A stretch of DNA of 37,523 nt from Pseudomonadota bacterium (lineage in GTDB: Bacteria > Pseudomonadota > Gammaproteobacteria > Burkholderiales > Rhodocyclaceae): positions 1 through 37,523 of the forward strand of contig JAGTRT010000046.1 in NCBI GenBank assembly GCA_018261895.1, written 5' to 3'. The position numbers and the translations under genes are program-made. Positions 8,937 to 16,319 of the stretch are shown here, one piece after another (within the stretch, counting starts at the first letter, position 1; every line of letters begins with the position of its first letter). Below the pieces are notes generated by a model. That model was not told the DNA's origin, did not search any database, and saw nothing but the letters and a program-made list of their open reading frames with translations.

Positions 8937-9690
8937 GCTCGCTTCCGATGTCCGCATCCTGTGGCAAATGCTGCGCGGACAGCCCAAATCGGGCAGCCAT
9001 GCCGAGCGCCTGCAGGCTTTTTATGCGCCGCAGGCGGATCGCTACGATGCTTTCCGCGCCCGCCTGCTGCACGGCCGCGAGGAACTGATCCAGCGACTGG
9101 ATCTTCGTCCCGGCGAGCGTGTCGTCGAACTCGGCTGCGGCACCGGGAGCAGCCTGACGCGCATCGGTGGCCGGGTCGCGCAGTTGGCTGGTTTCGACAT
9201 GGTCGATCTGTGCCCGGCCTTGCTGGCAGTCGCCCGCCAGCGCGCGGCGGGACATCCGCAGATCCGCGTGATCGAAGCCGATGCGACCACCTGGCAACCC
9301 GATCAGCCGGTCGATTGCGTCTTCATGTCGTATGCGCTGACCATGATTCCCGACTGGTCGCAGGTCGTCGCCAACGCCCAGGCCATGCTGGCGCCCGGTG
9401 GGCGCATCGGCATCGTCGATTTCCATCTTCCCGAGGATGGCAGCCGATTGGGCAATGCGCTCTGGCGCCAGTGGTTCGCCCACGATGGCGTGCATCTGTC
9501 GAGCCAACACCTGCCGCTGCTCCGCCGCCAGTTTGTTGAGCGCTTTTCGACGGAAAGCCGCGCTGCCGTGCCTTACCTGCCGGGCTTGCGGGCGCCGTAT
9601 TACCTGTTCGTCGGCACGCAGGGCGATCAATTGAACGAGCCGGGGCCGCTCTCCGTTACACCACCGGATTGGTTGTTGAAGGCGGACTGA
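8923..9690 (+). CDS. btaB: BtaB-like SAM-dependent methyltransferase
   Basis: A 255-aa class I methyltransferase with motif I VVELGCGTGSSL at about residues 67-78 and an acidic motif near FDMVDLCPALLAVAR. The ATG at 8923 overlaps the end of btaA by 14 bp, implying translational coupling; an ATG 18 bp upstream is also in frame. By partnership with btaA it should add three methyl groups to diacylglyceryl-homoserine to give DGTS at the membrane face. The fold is certain; the lipid role is inferred from the neighbour. Confidence 0.85.
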   Translation: MAVAELASDVRILWQMLRGQPKSGSHAERLQAFYAPQADRYDAFRARLLHGREELIQRLDLRPGERVVELGCGTGSSLTRIGGRVAQLAGFDMVDLCPALLAVARQRAAGHPQIRVIEADATTWQPDQPVDCVFMSYALTMIPDWSQVVANAQAMLAPGGRIGIVDFHLPEDGSRLGNALWRQWFAHDGVHLSSQHLPLLRRQFVERFSTESRAAVPYLPGLRAPYYLFVGTQGDQLNEPGPLSVTPPDWLLKAD

Positions 9691-9705
9691 AGGGAAGCCC
9701 CGGCT

Positions 9706-9828
9706 TCAGGGCAGGTCCGGGGAATCGAGCAGGATGGTGTCGTCGTGGGAATAGGCCGGCGCGCAACAGCACAGGATGACCAGATCGCTGTCGCCGCTGT
9801 TGCTGATGCAGTGAGCAGTACCCGGAAA
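9706..9828 (-). pseudogene. C-terminal stub of a cupin-domain protein
   Basis: Read on the minus strand, about 40 codons give PGTAHCISNSGDSDLVILCC, then PAYSHDDTILLD and a TGA stop at 9706-9708. This matches the last strands of small cupins (PxGTxHxIxNxGxxxL). No N-terminal half is present: upstream the reading passes directly into IS110 transposase sequence. It looks like a gene truncated by an insertion or deletion. Confidence 0.65.
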
Positions 9829-10100
9829 GTCGTTCTTGTTGACTTACATGTAGGGTTTCACGAACTGGGGCAAAATCAACTTTGCTTTGTTATCCATCGC
9901 CGAGAGTCGTCGAGCAATCCAATGGGCGCCGGCACGGGCATTCATGACAATGCAGCTGCCGCCGTATCGGCCGGCGTCGTCAGCATTTGGGTGCGTGAGC
10001 GCAAATTGCGAAAATCCAGTTGGCCCTAGGCGTACTGTCCACGCAGGTGGAAGCAATGCCCTCCAAGATCAATGCTGATCAGCGTAACAGCGTTCAGAAT
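9829..10100 (-). pseudogene. IS110-family transposase N-terminal remnant
   Basis: Read from 10088 downward in one frame, the minus strand gives VTLISIDLGGHCFHLRGQ, the DEDD-type IS110 transposase start. After a stop (TAG) and a frameshift it continues in another frame with VMNARAGAHWIARRL and then LILPQFVKPYM-stop-VNKND. That matches the IS110 stretch normally written FVKPYVKxNKND, where a lysine codon has become TAA. Only about 80 codons remain, with no C-terminal serine domain and no recognisable ends, so it is inactive. It abuts the cupin stub, marking an old rearrangement. Confidence 0.75.
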
Positions 10101-10115
10101 GATGGCCTCTAGAAA

Positions 10116-10151
10116 GGGAAAATCCCCACTCAGCTTAACGCTGGTGGGGAT
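10116..10151 (-). terminator. Terminator of the exported-protein operon
   Basis: ATCCCCAC (10122-10129) pairs with GTGGGGAT (10144-10151). The stem is extended inward by CAGC/GCTG around a TTAAC loop, with one bulged T. On the minus strand it is followed by TTTTCCCTTTC. It lies about 40 bp past the stop of the PEP-CTERM gene. Confidence 0.75.
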
Positions 10152-10192
10152 CGAGCGGCCCTATTTAGGAGGCTATTAGGAAGCGAGCAGGC

Positions 10193-10804
10193 TTACTTGC
10201 CTTGTTCGCGACGGCGACGAAGTGCACCGGGCACGAACGCCCCGGCCAGCGCGAGGCCGACCAGACCATAGGTCGCCGGCTCGGGCACCGTCGCGCAATT
10301 GCCCGTACCAACGGCAATACAGGCCGAACCGACCTGGACGTCGAGCGACGTAAAATTCAGACCGACAAAGTTGCGTTCGAAGTCGAGGTCGGAGCCGAGC
10401 GTAAAATTGGTCACGCCATCTTGTAAGCCCACCAAAGTAAACCTGAACAGGAGAAAGTCATCCAATTGGTTGGCTGCCAGCGTGGCATCGTCGTCCAGCG
10501 AGGAGTCGTCAAAGCCCAAATCTCCATTCGTCAGGCCGTTGTTGCCTAGCGAGATGGTGTTTCCCAGATTGGCGCCGAAGTATTCGACCAGAGTCCAGTT
10601 CAGGATGGTCGGGTTGTACCGGAAGTTGAGGTCGAACGCCGACAGGATTTCGTTGCCGAGCCCGCTGACTCTGGCTTCAATGACACCTGCGTCACCGATT
10701 CCTAAGTGCGAGGTCGACGGGGTAAAACTCATTGAGATGGTGGCATTAGCCGAGCCGCAGGCAAGGAGAGCCGCGGTGCCCAGTGCTGCGAGAACTTTTT
10801 TCAT
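10193..10804 (-). CDS. Exported cohesin-like protein with PEP-CTERM sorting signal
   Basis: 203 aa from the ATG at 10802-10804, preceded by AAGGA. A signal peptide (MKKVLAALGTAALLACGSANA) leads to a single beta-rich domain (about residues 22-160). It contains ISMSFTPSTSHLGIGDAGVI and LSAFDLNFRYNPTIL, the pattern of cohesin-like (type I/III carbohydrate-binding-like) domains. The C-terminus is a PEP-CTERM signal: VPEPATYGLVGLALAG followed by an Arg-rich tail. PEP-CTERM proteins are processed by an EpsH/exosortase and exported to the cell surface or exopolysaccharide. It is the last gene of a four-gene operon whose previous gene carries a dockerin, so a cohesin-dockerin interaction is a natural hypothesis. 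Cohesin assignment is by pattern only. Confidence 0.85.
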   Translation of the reverse strand: MKKVLAALGTAALLACGSANATISMSFTPSTSHLGIGDAGVIEARVSGLGNEILSAFDLNFRYNPTILNWTLVEYFGANLGNTISLGNNGLTNGDLGFDDSSLDDDATLAANQLDDFLLFRFTLVGLQDGVTNFTLGSDLDFERNFVGLNFTSLDVQVGSACIAVGTGNCATVPEPATYGLVGLALAGAFVPGALRRRREQGK

Positions 10805-10841
10805 GATCAATCCTTTTCTTTCTGATCGCTAGGACAGCGGG

Positions 10842-12578
10842 TTAATTGGTGGCGCAACTGGCGCGGGTGCACTTGAGGGTACATGCACGCACGTCGTTGA
10901 TGGTGATCTTGCCGTCGCCAGTCGCATCGCGCGGGTCGCCACTGACAGGTGTTTGGCCGATGCCGGCACGGATCTGGTTGATGTCGAGCATATCGATATC
11001 GCCATCCTTGTCGACGTCGCAAGTGGTAACCAGGCTGCTGACAGTCAGGTCGTACAGGACCGGAGATTGATTGCTGGTGTTTTCATTCAGACGGGCGCGA
11101 ACTTGAATGTAGCGACCTGTCTTCGAGAAATTTGTGCCACTGGTCACTGCCGAATAGGCGGCCCCAGACAACCCTGCTTCAGTTTCTGCAGTACGAGCCT
11201 CAACAGAGATGGAAGCACCAGTAGGAACTGCTGCATTCCAAGATATGGTTCCCCATTTTACGCCTGCGCCACCACCGTCCTGGGTAACCGTCCAAGTACC
11301 AGTGCCGGTTGTAACATTGCGTGAAACGAGACCTGTTGCGTCAGAGTAGGTGTAGGGCTCACGACCAACGTCATACACGCCCATTGCAGCACCGGTCACA
11401 CCATTGTATTTATGTACGCGGTTGCTACCCATGCCGATCTGCCAAACGTTGTTATCGCCATCAACCTGAATCCCGATTGACGATCCACCCCCCGCCTGGA
11501 GGGGAGCGGTCCATGCAACCGTACCATCTGGACGAATCTTCTGGACCATACCCGTCCCAATAATGATATTACCGCCACCATCTACAACGATACCCAAAGA
11601 GCCAACAGATGCACCGGGAATTGCAGTGCAGCTTGGGCCGTTTGCTGCAATGTCATATTGGCGATTACCGTTACCCAGATAAACCTTGCCGTTGCCCAGA
11701 CCGATACCGTAGTTTGAGCAGTTCGATTTTGCGGACACGTTGTAAGGCCCAGTGTTGCTATTGGCATTTTCAATTTTCATGAGTGTCGAACCGAGGTCCG
11801 CACTCCAGAGATTTCCATCACGGTCAATCAGGCAGCCATATGGCGTGGATGGAACTGCAATCGGGCCCGCAATCTGGCTGCCATCTACACCGCTAACCTT
11901 GAAATATTGGCGCGTGTTGTACATGCCTACCCACAAATTGCCATCGCCACCAATGCACAGTGACCGACCCAAGCCACTTGCAACGCCAACTTCTACTGCC
12001 CAAGCAACTCGTTCGTCGGTAATTTCATTGTCGTCGATCTTGCCGTTGCCATTCAGATCTTGAATCCTGAACATTTCGGCATCTTCGATCTTCCCGTTTC
12101 CGCTGGTGTCGGTTGAGGTGTCGATGACCCCATTGCCGTTACGGTCGATTCCGCCTTCGGCGAGAATCTTGATCAGCAGCGGTTTTCTGCCATCAAAGTG
12201 GCGATTCAGTACATATGCGTTGCCATCAATGTCCACAGAAGTACGGGACGGTGCGGGGCCAGAATAGGCACCCCCAGCTTTCTTTGGGCCAAACCAGGTA
12301 TGGTAGCGGGCCAGTTCCTTATTGTTTTTCGTATCGAACTTGCTGACGGTGTCTTCACCTGCGTTCGCAACCCACATGACAGGGAAGGTTGTGCCAACCG
12401 TGCTCAGTTGGAGTTGATTGTTGTTCGGTGCATCGTGATTGACCCCGGACAATGTGCCGAGGCTAAAGTCAGCATCTAGCGTATAAGTCTTGCTACCAGC
12501 AATGGCCGAACCTGCAGCGACGACGGCGAACGGGAGTAGTACCGTGCCGAGTATTTTGCGTTTTGATCCAATAGTCAT
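10842..12578 (-). CDS. Exported beta-propeller (NHL/virginiamycin-B-lyase-like) protein with C-terminal dockerin
   Basis: 578 aa; the ATG at 12576-12578 is preceded by AGGAG. A signal peptide (about residues 1-27, ending SAIAG) leads to repeated propeller blades such as GDGNLWVGMYN, DRDGNLWSADLG and DGDNNVWQIGMG (about 60-400). Between blades, residues 145-187 hold three calcium-loop-like stretches (DRNGNGVID, DTSGNGKIED, DLNGNGKIDD). A beta domain follows (about 420-512). The C-terminus is a type I dockerin: DVDKDGDIDMLDINQIRAGI at 521-540 and DATGDGKITINDVRAC at 551-566, two EF-hand-like repeats. Dockerins bind cohesins, and the next gene encodes a cohesin-like protein. The propeller could bind or act on a polysaccharide or peptide; that is unknown. 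Confidence 0.85.
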   Translation of the reverse strand: MTIGSKRKILGTVLLPFAVVAAGSAIAGSKTYTLDADFSLGTLSGVNHDAPNNNQLQLSTVGTTFPVMWVANAGEDTVSKFDTKNNKELARYHTWFGPKKAGGAYSGPAPSRTSVDIDGNAYVLNRHFDGRKPLLIKILAEGGIDRNGNGVIDTSTDTSGNGKIEDAEMFRIQDLNGNGKIDDNEITDERVAWAVEVGVASGLGRSLCIGGDGNLWVGMYNTRQYFKVSGVDGSQIAGPIAVPSTPYGCLIDRDGNLWSADLGSTLMKIENANSNTGPYNVSAKSNCSNYGIGLGNGKVYLGNGNRQYDIAANGPSCTAIPGASVGSLGIVVDGGGNIIIGTGMVQKIRPDGTVAWTAPLQAGGGSSIGIQVDGDNNVWQIGMGSNRVHKYNGVTGAAMGVYDVGREPYTYSDATGLVSRNVTTGTGTWTVTQDGGGAGVKWGTISWNAAVPTGASISVEARTAETEAGLSGAAYSAVTSGTNFSKTGRYIQVRARLNENTSNQSPVLYDLTVSSLVTTCDVDKDGDIDMLDINQIRAGIGQTPVSGDPRDATGDGKITINDVRACTLKCTRASCATN

Positions 12579-12614
12579 TTTATTCTCCTATAAACCCCGA
12601 AATTTTCAGAAACT

Positions 12615-13679
12615 TCAATACATTTTGGCAATTGCGGGAAATGGTACCGGTTCGGTATCAAACCCCTTGTCTGAAGAGAGCAGCGGGTGCGGCGAGCCAC
12701 CATCGACCGAAACCGCATAAAGCTGGCTCCGTCCATCGAGAAGAGTGACGAACACCACTTCACGGCCATTTGCAGCCCAGTGCGGATCAAATGCCTCGAA
12801 CTGGCCATCCGTTAGACTGCGAGCATTGCTTCCGTCAGCATTGGCAACAAAAATTCGTGCTTTATCAGAACCCGACCTGGTGGACACGAAAACAAGTTGC
12901 TTGCCATCCGGAGACCAGCGTGGTGCTTCATGGGTGAGTCCAGCTCCTTGGGAAATATTGATCGGCTTGGCATCGTTATCCAGGTCACTGACGAACAGGT
13001 CGAACTGATTTCGCAGATCGGCAACGAAAACGACTTTGCGGCCATCAGGCGAAACTTGGGGGAATCCTTTTGCCCTGTTTCCGGCGCCAGTGCTGATTTC
13101 GCGAAGGTCAGAGCCATCTCGGTTGACGACAAAAACCTCTGACTTGGCTTTTTCCGCGCTCCCGGTTCCCTGAAATGCGATACGGCGACCATCCGCAGAC
13201 CACGATGGGGCAGTTGGTCCTTTGTCCAGACCATTGCCCTTGATTTCAAGTGATTTACCCGTATCCACGTCTACAACCTTGAGGACGGATCCCTGACTGG
13301 TGGTGCTTTGCGAATAAAATGCAACGCTTTTCCCGTCCGGTGACCAGGATGGTGATAGTTCCATGTAGCCATCGGCGGTGACGAGGCGTTTGACCTCCGA
13401 TCCATCGTTATTCATGACGTAAACGCGCGGCCAGTTGTCCCGGGTGGATACGAAAGCGATCTGCTTGCCATCCGGTGAAATGGACGCATTGCTGTTACCG
13501 CCGACACCGCCCGTTATTTGGGTTTGCTTTCCGGTTATGGTGTCCAATACATAAATTTGATTGTGGCCGCCCCCTCGGTTTGATGTGAAAAGGAGATTCT
13601 CTGCGGAAGCGCTTCCCCCAACCACGGCAAGGGCAACAGCAAGAGAAATACTACGACGCGCAAATTGAGTGATCTTCAA
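12615..13679 (-). CDS. Exported TolB-like beta-propeller (PD40 repeats)
   Basis: A 354-aa protein with a signal peptide (MKITQFARRSISLAVALAVV up to SASA, about 26 residues). At least six WD40-like PD40 repeats follow, each with the sequence WSPDGK or close to it (SPDGKQIAFVS, WSPDGKSVAFY, WSADGRRIAFQ, VSPDGRKVVFV, WSPDGKQLVFV, WAANGREVVFV). This is the TolB C-terminal propeller fold without the TolB N-terminal domain, so it is not the Tol-Pal component itself. The start is a TTG at 13677-13679, supported by GAAGGA at 13687-13692 with 7 nt spacing. It is second in the exported operon, 41 bp after the Ig-like gene and 36 bp before the dockerin gene. Confidence 0.85.
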   Translation of the reverse strand: MKITQFARRSISLAVALAVVGGSASAENLLFTSNRGGGHNQIYVLDTITGKQTQITGGVGGNSNASISPDGKQIAFVSTRDNWPRVYVMNNDGSEVKRLVTADGYMELSPSWSPDGKSVAFYSQSTTSQGSVLKVVDVDTGKSLEIKGNGLDKGPTAPSWSADGRRIAFQGTGSAEKAKSEVFVVNRDGSDLREISTGAGNRAKGFPQVSPDGRKVVFVADLRNQFDLFVSDLDNDAKPINISQGAGLTHEAPRWSPDGKQLVFVSTRSGSDKARIFVANADGSNARSLTDGQFEAFDPHWAANGREVVFVTLLDGRSQLYAVSVDGGSPHPLLSSDKGFDTEPVPFPAIAKMY

Positions 13680-13720
13680 GGCGATGTCCTTCTGATCTCG
13701 AATATTGGCGCTGTGCGGGC

Positions 13721-14077
13721 TTAGCGGCTGATTACTTTGGTTGATGCGATTTCCTTGCCTGTGCTGTCAACTACTGCCACGTTGTAGGTTCCGGCAGTGG
13801 TCGGAACAAAGGCGTAGGAGATTGTGCCATCCGGGTTGGCAGAAACGGCAGCAGTAGTGGTGTTGCCTGTACCCAGGGCAGAGGTTCGGATTTGAACGCT
13901 GGATCCTGGTGCGAAATTGCCACCGCCAAAGGTGGCTTGAATGCCTACCGGGCTAACAGAAGGGCCAACTAGCCATGGCGCGTTATCGGCGCTGGCGAAC
14001 GGAGCGCTGGCCATGAGCACCAAACCCAGCAGGCTTGCCAGCATGCGGGGAGTACGGTTGAGAACGGTGTGACGCAT
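13721..14077 (-). CDS. Small exported Ig-like domain protein
   Basis: 118 aa from the ATG at 14075-14077. A perfect AAGGAGG lies 8 nt upstream, which rules out a longer in-frame start at 14149. A signal peptide (about 28 residues, ending PFASA) leads to one beta-sandwich-like domain rich in Thr, Ser, Gly and Val (GGNFAPGSSVQIRTSALG, then PTTAGTYNVAVVDSTGKEI). This resembles bacterial Ig-like or IPT domains. It is the first gene of the exported operon and may be an adhesion or scaffold module; no precise family was recognised. Confidence 0.75.
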   Translation of the reverse strand: MRHTVLNRTPRMLASLLGLVLMASAPFASADNAPWLVGPSVSPVGIQATFGGGNFAPGSSVQIRTSALGTGNTTTAAVSANPDGTISYAFVPTTAGTYNVAVVDSTGKEIASTKVISR

Positions 14078-14417
14078 ATGAAGAACCTCCTTGATTGGCG
14101 TACCGCGTTGGCGGCACAAAAAATCCTGAGTGAATGAACCAAGACCCAAGACGGCTGACGGTGTTAATTGTTGTTAAGTCAACCAATCCTTGAGCATATT
14201 TCATTCCATACTGGCCTATGTCATTGAAATGGATGAAATAGCTTGGATAGACGCCGAGTGCAGCAGAGGTTTTCTGTAAAGATTTCCGACGGCATAAATG
14301 CTTGTAGGCGGTTTAGGGGAGGGATCCTGCAACCCTTGATGGAGAAACGGAAATTTGTGCTCTGGGCGTGCAGTAGTGTTTATTCAGGGTTGCGACTGAA
14401 CGGCAAGGTCTTGCCGG
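14078..14417. other. Promoter-bearing gap between the exported operon and creA
   Basis: About 340 bp without a gene. It holds the leader and presumed promoter of the exported operon (see the sigma-54 candidate at 14193-14208). The part nearest creA has no hairpin with a T tract that I could find. Base composition is more AT-rich near 14160-14240 than in the flanking genes. Confidence 0.6.
14193..14208 (-). promoter_or_regulatory. Candidate sigma-54 -24/-12 promoter of the exported operon
   Basis: The minus strand reads TGGAATGAAATATGCT. It has the invariant GG and GC dinucleotides at the correct 12-nt spacing and the A, G and TGCT matches of the TGGCACG-N4-TTGCW consensus, but mismatches at three other consensus bases. 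PEP-CTERM gene sets are often controlled by PrsK/PrsR with sigma-54, which makes the site plausible. It would give a leader of about 105 nt. Confidence 0.4.
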
Positions 14418-14873
14418 TCACTTGCCGGTCCACGGCTGGATGGGCACGGACGAGATTGAATTGGCCGGGGCGCCTTCGATGATCTTGCGGCTGATCGCCA
14501 TGTAGACCAGGACGTTGCGTTTCTGGTCGTAGAAGCGATGGACGTTGGTTTCCTTGAAGAAGATCGAGGTGTCGTCGCTGAACACCACTTCGCTTTCCGG
14601 CATTTTCGCCGGCAGGGTGATCGGGCCGATCTGGCGGCAGGCGATCGAGAACTGCGAGGGATCTTCGGCCAGCCCGAAACTGCCCTTGACGCCGCCGGTG
14701 CGCGCCTGGCTGACGTGGCAGGTGACGCCGGTGACTTTCGGGTCATCGTAGGCGTAGATGCAGACGCGATGGTTGGCGCCGATCAGCTTCCAGGTGGTGG
14801 TCGCGCAGCCGACTTCTTCGGCGGCGGCAGGCAGGGCGAGGGTGGCGAGGAGGAGGGCGGCGACAGTTTTCAT
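14418..14873 (-). CDS. creA: CreA family exported protein
   Basis: A 151-aa protein with a short signal peptide (MKTVAALLLATLALPAAA). Its body matches CreA: VGCATTTWKLIGANHRVCIY, a DDPKVTGVTCHVS segment, then SIACRQIGPI. CreA is a widespread periplasmic protein of unknown function whose name comes from the E. coli cre locus. The start ATG overlaps the TGA of the preceding nuclease gene (ATGA), indicating coupled translation. Four cysteines could form two disulfides. Confidence 0.9.
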   Translation of the reverse strand: MKTVAALLLATLALPAAAEEVGCATTTWKLIGANHRVCIYAYDDPKVTGVTCHVSQARTGGVKGSFGLAEDPSQFSIACRQIGPITLPAKMPESEVVFSDDTSIFFKETNVHRFYDQKRNVLVYMAISRKIIEGAPANSISSVPIQPWTGK

Positions 14874-16261
14874 GAAGGTTCCATTCGGGTTGGTCGGTTG
14901 AATGATAGCGGAATCATCTTGCCGACGTACTTGGTCAGGATTTTGTAAACGTCGCGATCGAACGGGGGCCGGGGGCTGTCGAGCAGGGCGTGGAGGTCGT
15001 CGTCGGCGCGCGCGGTGCCGAGGTAGCGCCAGCCTTCGATGAGGTGAATTTCGTCGCCTTCGCGAACCAGCCCCGGGCCGGCGAAGGGCCAGGCAACGAG
15101 TTTGACGCCGACGAGTGCCGAGACGAGGCGGACGGTGTGCTTGGCGTAGGGCTCCTTGCCGACGCAGGCGCCCTTGCAGCGGCGGAGCTGGTGGCCGAAG
15201 CAGGGTTTACCGGGCTTGGCCTTTTCCAGGCCGAGAAGCACGTCGCAGAGGTTGTGCGATTCGGCCAGGGCGCGCAGCACGTTGTTGGCTTCCTTGGTGG
15301 TCTTGAACAGGCCGTAGCAGGCGCTGCTCAGGCCGACATCGAGGTCCGCCAGCGCCACGAGCTGCGGGCGCAGCCAGCCTTCGCCTTCGTCGACGAGCGT
15401 CCAGGTGCAGGCTTCGTCATTCTTGCGCAGCTGGCGGTTGTGGGATGGCTGCAATTGCTTGATGAGCGCCGATTCCTTAAGCAGGGCGCCGATTTCGCCG
15501 GCAGTCTCGATCCAGTCGATGCGCTTGACCTGCTGGGCCAACTCCATTTCCTTGGCATTGCTGTGGTCGCCGGCGAAATGCGAGAGGACGCGCTGGCGGA
15601 TGTCCTTGGCCTTGCCGACGTAGAGCGGCAGGTTGTTTTCGCCGTAGAAAAGGTAGACGCCGGGCGCATCGGGCAGGTCGTCGATGAAACTGGCGTCGAG
15701 ATGCGGCGGCAGGCTGGGGTGGGCGTTCTGGGCCTTGAGCGCGGCTTCGATGTCGTCGATTTGACGGTCAACGTGAATTTTTTGCCAAAACTGAAATATC
15801 AGCTGGGCGTCGGCCAGCGCGCGGTGGCGGGCATCGGCCTGCAGTCCGTGGCGTTCGATGAGGCTGTCGAGGTTGTGGCGGCGATGTTCGGGGAACAGCG
15901 TGCGCGACAGCTTGACGGTGCACAGCACCGGCGCGCGGAAGGTGATGCCGAGGCGCTTGAATTCATTTTTCAGGAAACCGTAGTCGAATCGCGCGTTGTG
16001 GGCGATGAACAGCCTGCCTTCGAGACGTTTCAGGGTTTCCGACGCGACGGCCTCGAACGGCGGCGCATCGGCCACCATGTCGTTGCTGATGCCGGTCAGT
16101 TGCTCGATGAAGGGCGGAATCCGCATGCCGGGATTGACCAGTTGTTGCCATTCGCGGACCGTGCCGTCGGCATCGACTTCGACAATGCCGATTTCGGTGA
16201 TGCGGTCGTTGGTGGCGGTGGCGCCGGTGGTTTCGAGGTCGACGAAGGCGAGGGGACGCAT
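14870..16261 (-). CDS. Exonuclease-GIY-YIG fusion nuclease (DnaQ epsilon-like plus UvrC N-domain-like, Cho-related)
   Basis: 463 aa from the ATG at 16259-16261; a TTG 12 bp upstream is also in frame. Residues 1-165 form a DEDDh 3'-5' exonuclease: Asp8/Glu10 (VDLETTG), Asp93 (AHNARFDYGFL) and His146/Asp151 (HRALADAQ). Residues 196-270 form a GIY-YIG domain (APGVYLFYGENNLPLYVGKA, then LSHF). The rest resembles the UvrC/Cho C-terminal part with a Cys-rich patch (CFGHQLRRCKGACVGKE, 354-370). It probably acts in DNA repair or proofreading. Between the domains, residues 156-167 (FQFWQKIHVDRQ) are encoded by a copy of the dispersed 39-bp repeat. It overlaps creA by 4 bp. Confidence 0.9.
   Translation of the reverse strand: MRPLAFVDLETTGATATNDRITEIGIVEVDADGTVREWQQLVNPGMRIPPFIEQLTGISNDMVADAPPFEAVASETLKRLEGRLFIAHNARFDYGFLKNEFKRLGITFRAPVLCTVKLSRTLFPEHRRHNLDSLIERHGLQADARHRALADAQLIFQFWQKIHVDRQIDDIEAALKAQNAHPSLPPHLDASFIDDLPDAPGVYLFYGENNLPLYVGKAKDIRQRVLSHFAGDHSNAKEMELAQQVKRIDWIETAGEIGALLKESALIKQLQPSHNRQLRKNDEACTWTLVDEGEGWLRPQLVALADLDVGLSSACYGLFKTTKEANNVLRALAESHNLCDVLLGLEKAKPGKPCFGHQLRRCKGACVGKEPYAKHTVRLVSALVGVKLVAWPFAGPGLVREGDEIHLIEGWRYLGTARADDDLHALLDSPRPPFDRDVYKILTKYVGKMIPLSFNRPTRMEPS
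15761..15802. repeat. Dispersed 39-bp repeat, copy B (inside the nuclease gene)
   Basis: The plus strand reads TTTGACGGTCAAC and ends in GCCAAAACTGAAATATCAG. It agrees with copy C at 34 of 39 aligned positions without gaps. It lies entirely within the coding sequence of the DnaQ/GIY-YIG protein and is translated in the frame giving FQFWQKIHVDRQ. Confidence 0.8.
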
Positions 16262-16319
16262 GGCGCGGAACAAACGGTTTCAGGGGCGCAGATGATAGCG
16301 TTTTCTGGCCGGGCGGGCT

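Noticed and set aside
9745..10029. 94-aa forward open frame opposite the IS110/cupin remnant
   Set aside because: Explained as the antisense of the transposase remnant, which has a recognisable protein match on the minus strand.
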